This document shows, piece by piece, positions 5,622-5,914 of a stretch of 5,914 nucleotides of DNA (its first letter is position 1; every line of letters begins with the position of its first letter). The DNA is from Deltaproteobacteria bacterium (GTDB lineage: Bacteria; Desulfobacterota; DSM-4660; Desulfatiglandales; HGW-15), in the NCBI GenBank assembly GCA_016926135.1, contig JAFGPH010000538.1:1-5914 (forward strand), given 5' to 3'. Under the pieces are notes generated by a model that did not search any database, was not told the DNA's origin, and worked only from the letters and a program-made list of their open reading frames with translations. The position numbers were made by a program, and so were the translations under genes.

Positions 5622-5914
5622 ATGATCGAGCACGATTTCGACGTACCGTTCATTGCGGATCTGGCTTTGAGAGAGAAGCAGATCCAGCAGAACTATAGGC
5701 CTGTCATCGCCGTCCACAAGTGGTTTGCGCGTCGCCCGGGCACCCTTTTTCGAGGGCTCCTCCTTGCGGAATTCTCATCCCATCCCTTACGGGAAGTGTT
5801 TTATCAGGCGAATGACCTGTCAGGAATACGTATCGCCGATCCGTTCATGGGGGGAGGGATACCGCTTCTTGAGGCCAACCGGGTCGGCTGCAATGTCATC
5901 GGTTACGACATCAA
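5622..5914 (+). CDS. DNA methylase-like protein, N-terminal part (cut by window end)
   Basis: The first 97 codons are open up to the window edge. Residues 24-49 (YRPVIAVHKWFARRPGTLFR and following) resemble the N-terminus of large DUF1156/COG1743-type DNA methylases. D73-P-F-M-G-G-G79 followed by LLEANRVG fits SAM-binding motif I, and G94-Y-D96-I fits the next strand, whose acidic residue usually holds the SAM ribose. The catalytic motif (DPPY-like) would lie beyond the window, so target and activity cannot be judged. The start is uncertain: the ATG has GGAGG at 5603-5607, but 14 nt away, and an in-frame GTG at 5598 coincides with the predicted transcription start and would be leaderless. The gene has its own consensus promoter. 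Family knowledge: such methylases occur alone or within restriction or phage-defence loci. The methylase fold is likely; a defence role is only inference. Confidence 0.78.
   Translation, partial: MIEHDFDVPFIADLALREKQIQQNYRPVIAVHKWFARRPGTLFRGLLLAEFSSHPLREVFYQANDLSGIRIADPFMGGGIPLLEANRVGCNVIGYDI

Overview
The window looks like a chromosomal segment of a GC-rich Gram-negative bacterium, most likely a member of the former Deltaproteobacteria (Desulfobacterota and relatives). This placement is an inference from gene order (tmk-holB-ricT-metG), the sigma70-type promoters and the general look of the proteins; no rRNA or other strong taxonomic marker is present. The first three genes of the run occur in the same order in Bacillus, but here without the darA, yaaR, yabA and rsmI genes that lie among them there.

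Layout: (1) 1-771, minus strand: a DksA/TraR-type zinc-finger protein with a long lysine-rich, histone-H1-like N-terminal tail and an acidic C-terminal tail. (2) 772-998: a divergent intergenic region with a good sigma70 promoter for tmk (TTGATT-17-TATACT) and a weaker one facing the DksA-like gene (TTGACA-16-TACTTT). (3) 999-5507, plus strand: a compact four-gene operon of tmk (thymidylate kinase), holB (DNA polymerase III delta prime), ricT/yaaT (PSP1-domain protein) and metG (methionyl-tRNA synthetase with a C-terminal tRNA-binding domain). Gaps are 28, 27 and 23 bp with the starts preferred here. (4) 5508-5621: a short spacer with a tandem 15/16-bp repeat, a weak hairpin and a near-perfect sigma70 promoter (TTGACA-17-TATACT). 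(5) 5622 to the window end: the first 97 codons of a DNA-methylase-like protein, cut off by the window edge.

The operon joins dTTP supply (Tmk), replication (HolB), an RNA-processing or regulatory factor (RicT) and translation (MetG), so it is housekeeping. The methylase fragment has its own promoter and may open an accessory region, perhaps restriction or defence, that lies beyond the window.

The points most worth a second look are the tmk stop region, where a C7 run gives CCC CCC TGA followed by two palindromes and an open +1 frame leading into a holB start that lacks a clear ribosome binding site; the delta prime subunit with an intact P-loop but a degenerate Walker B; the doubly tailed DksA-like protein; the two competing non-ATG starts of metG; and the truncated methylase.
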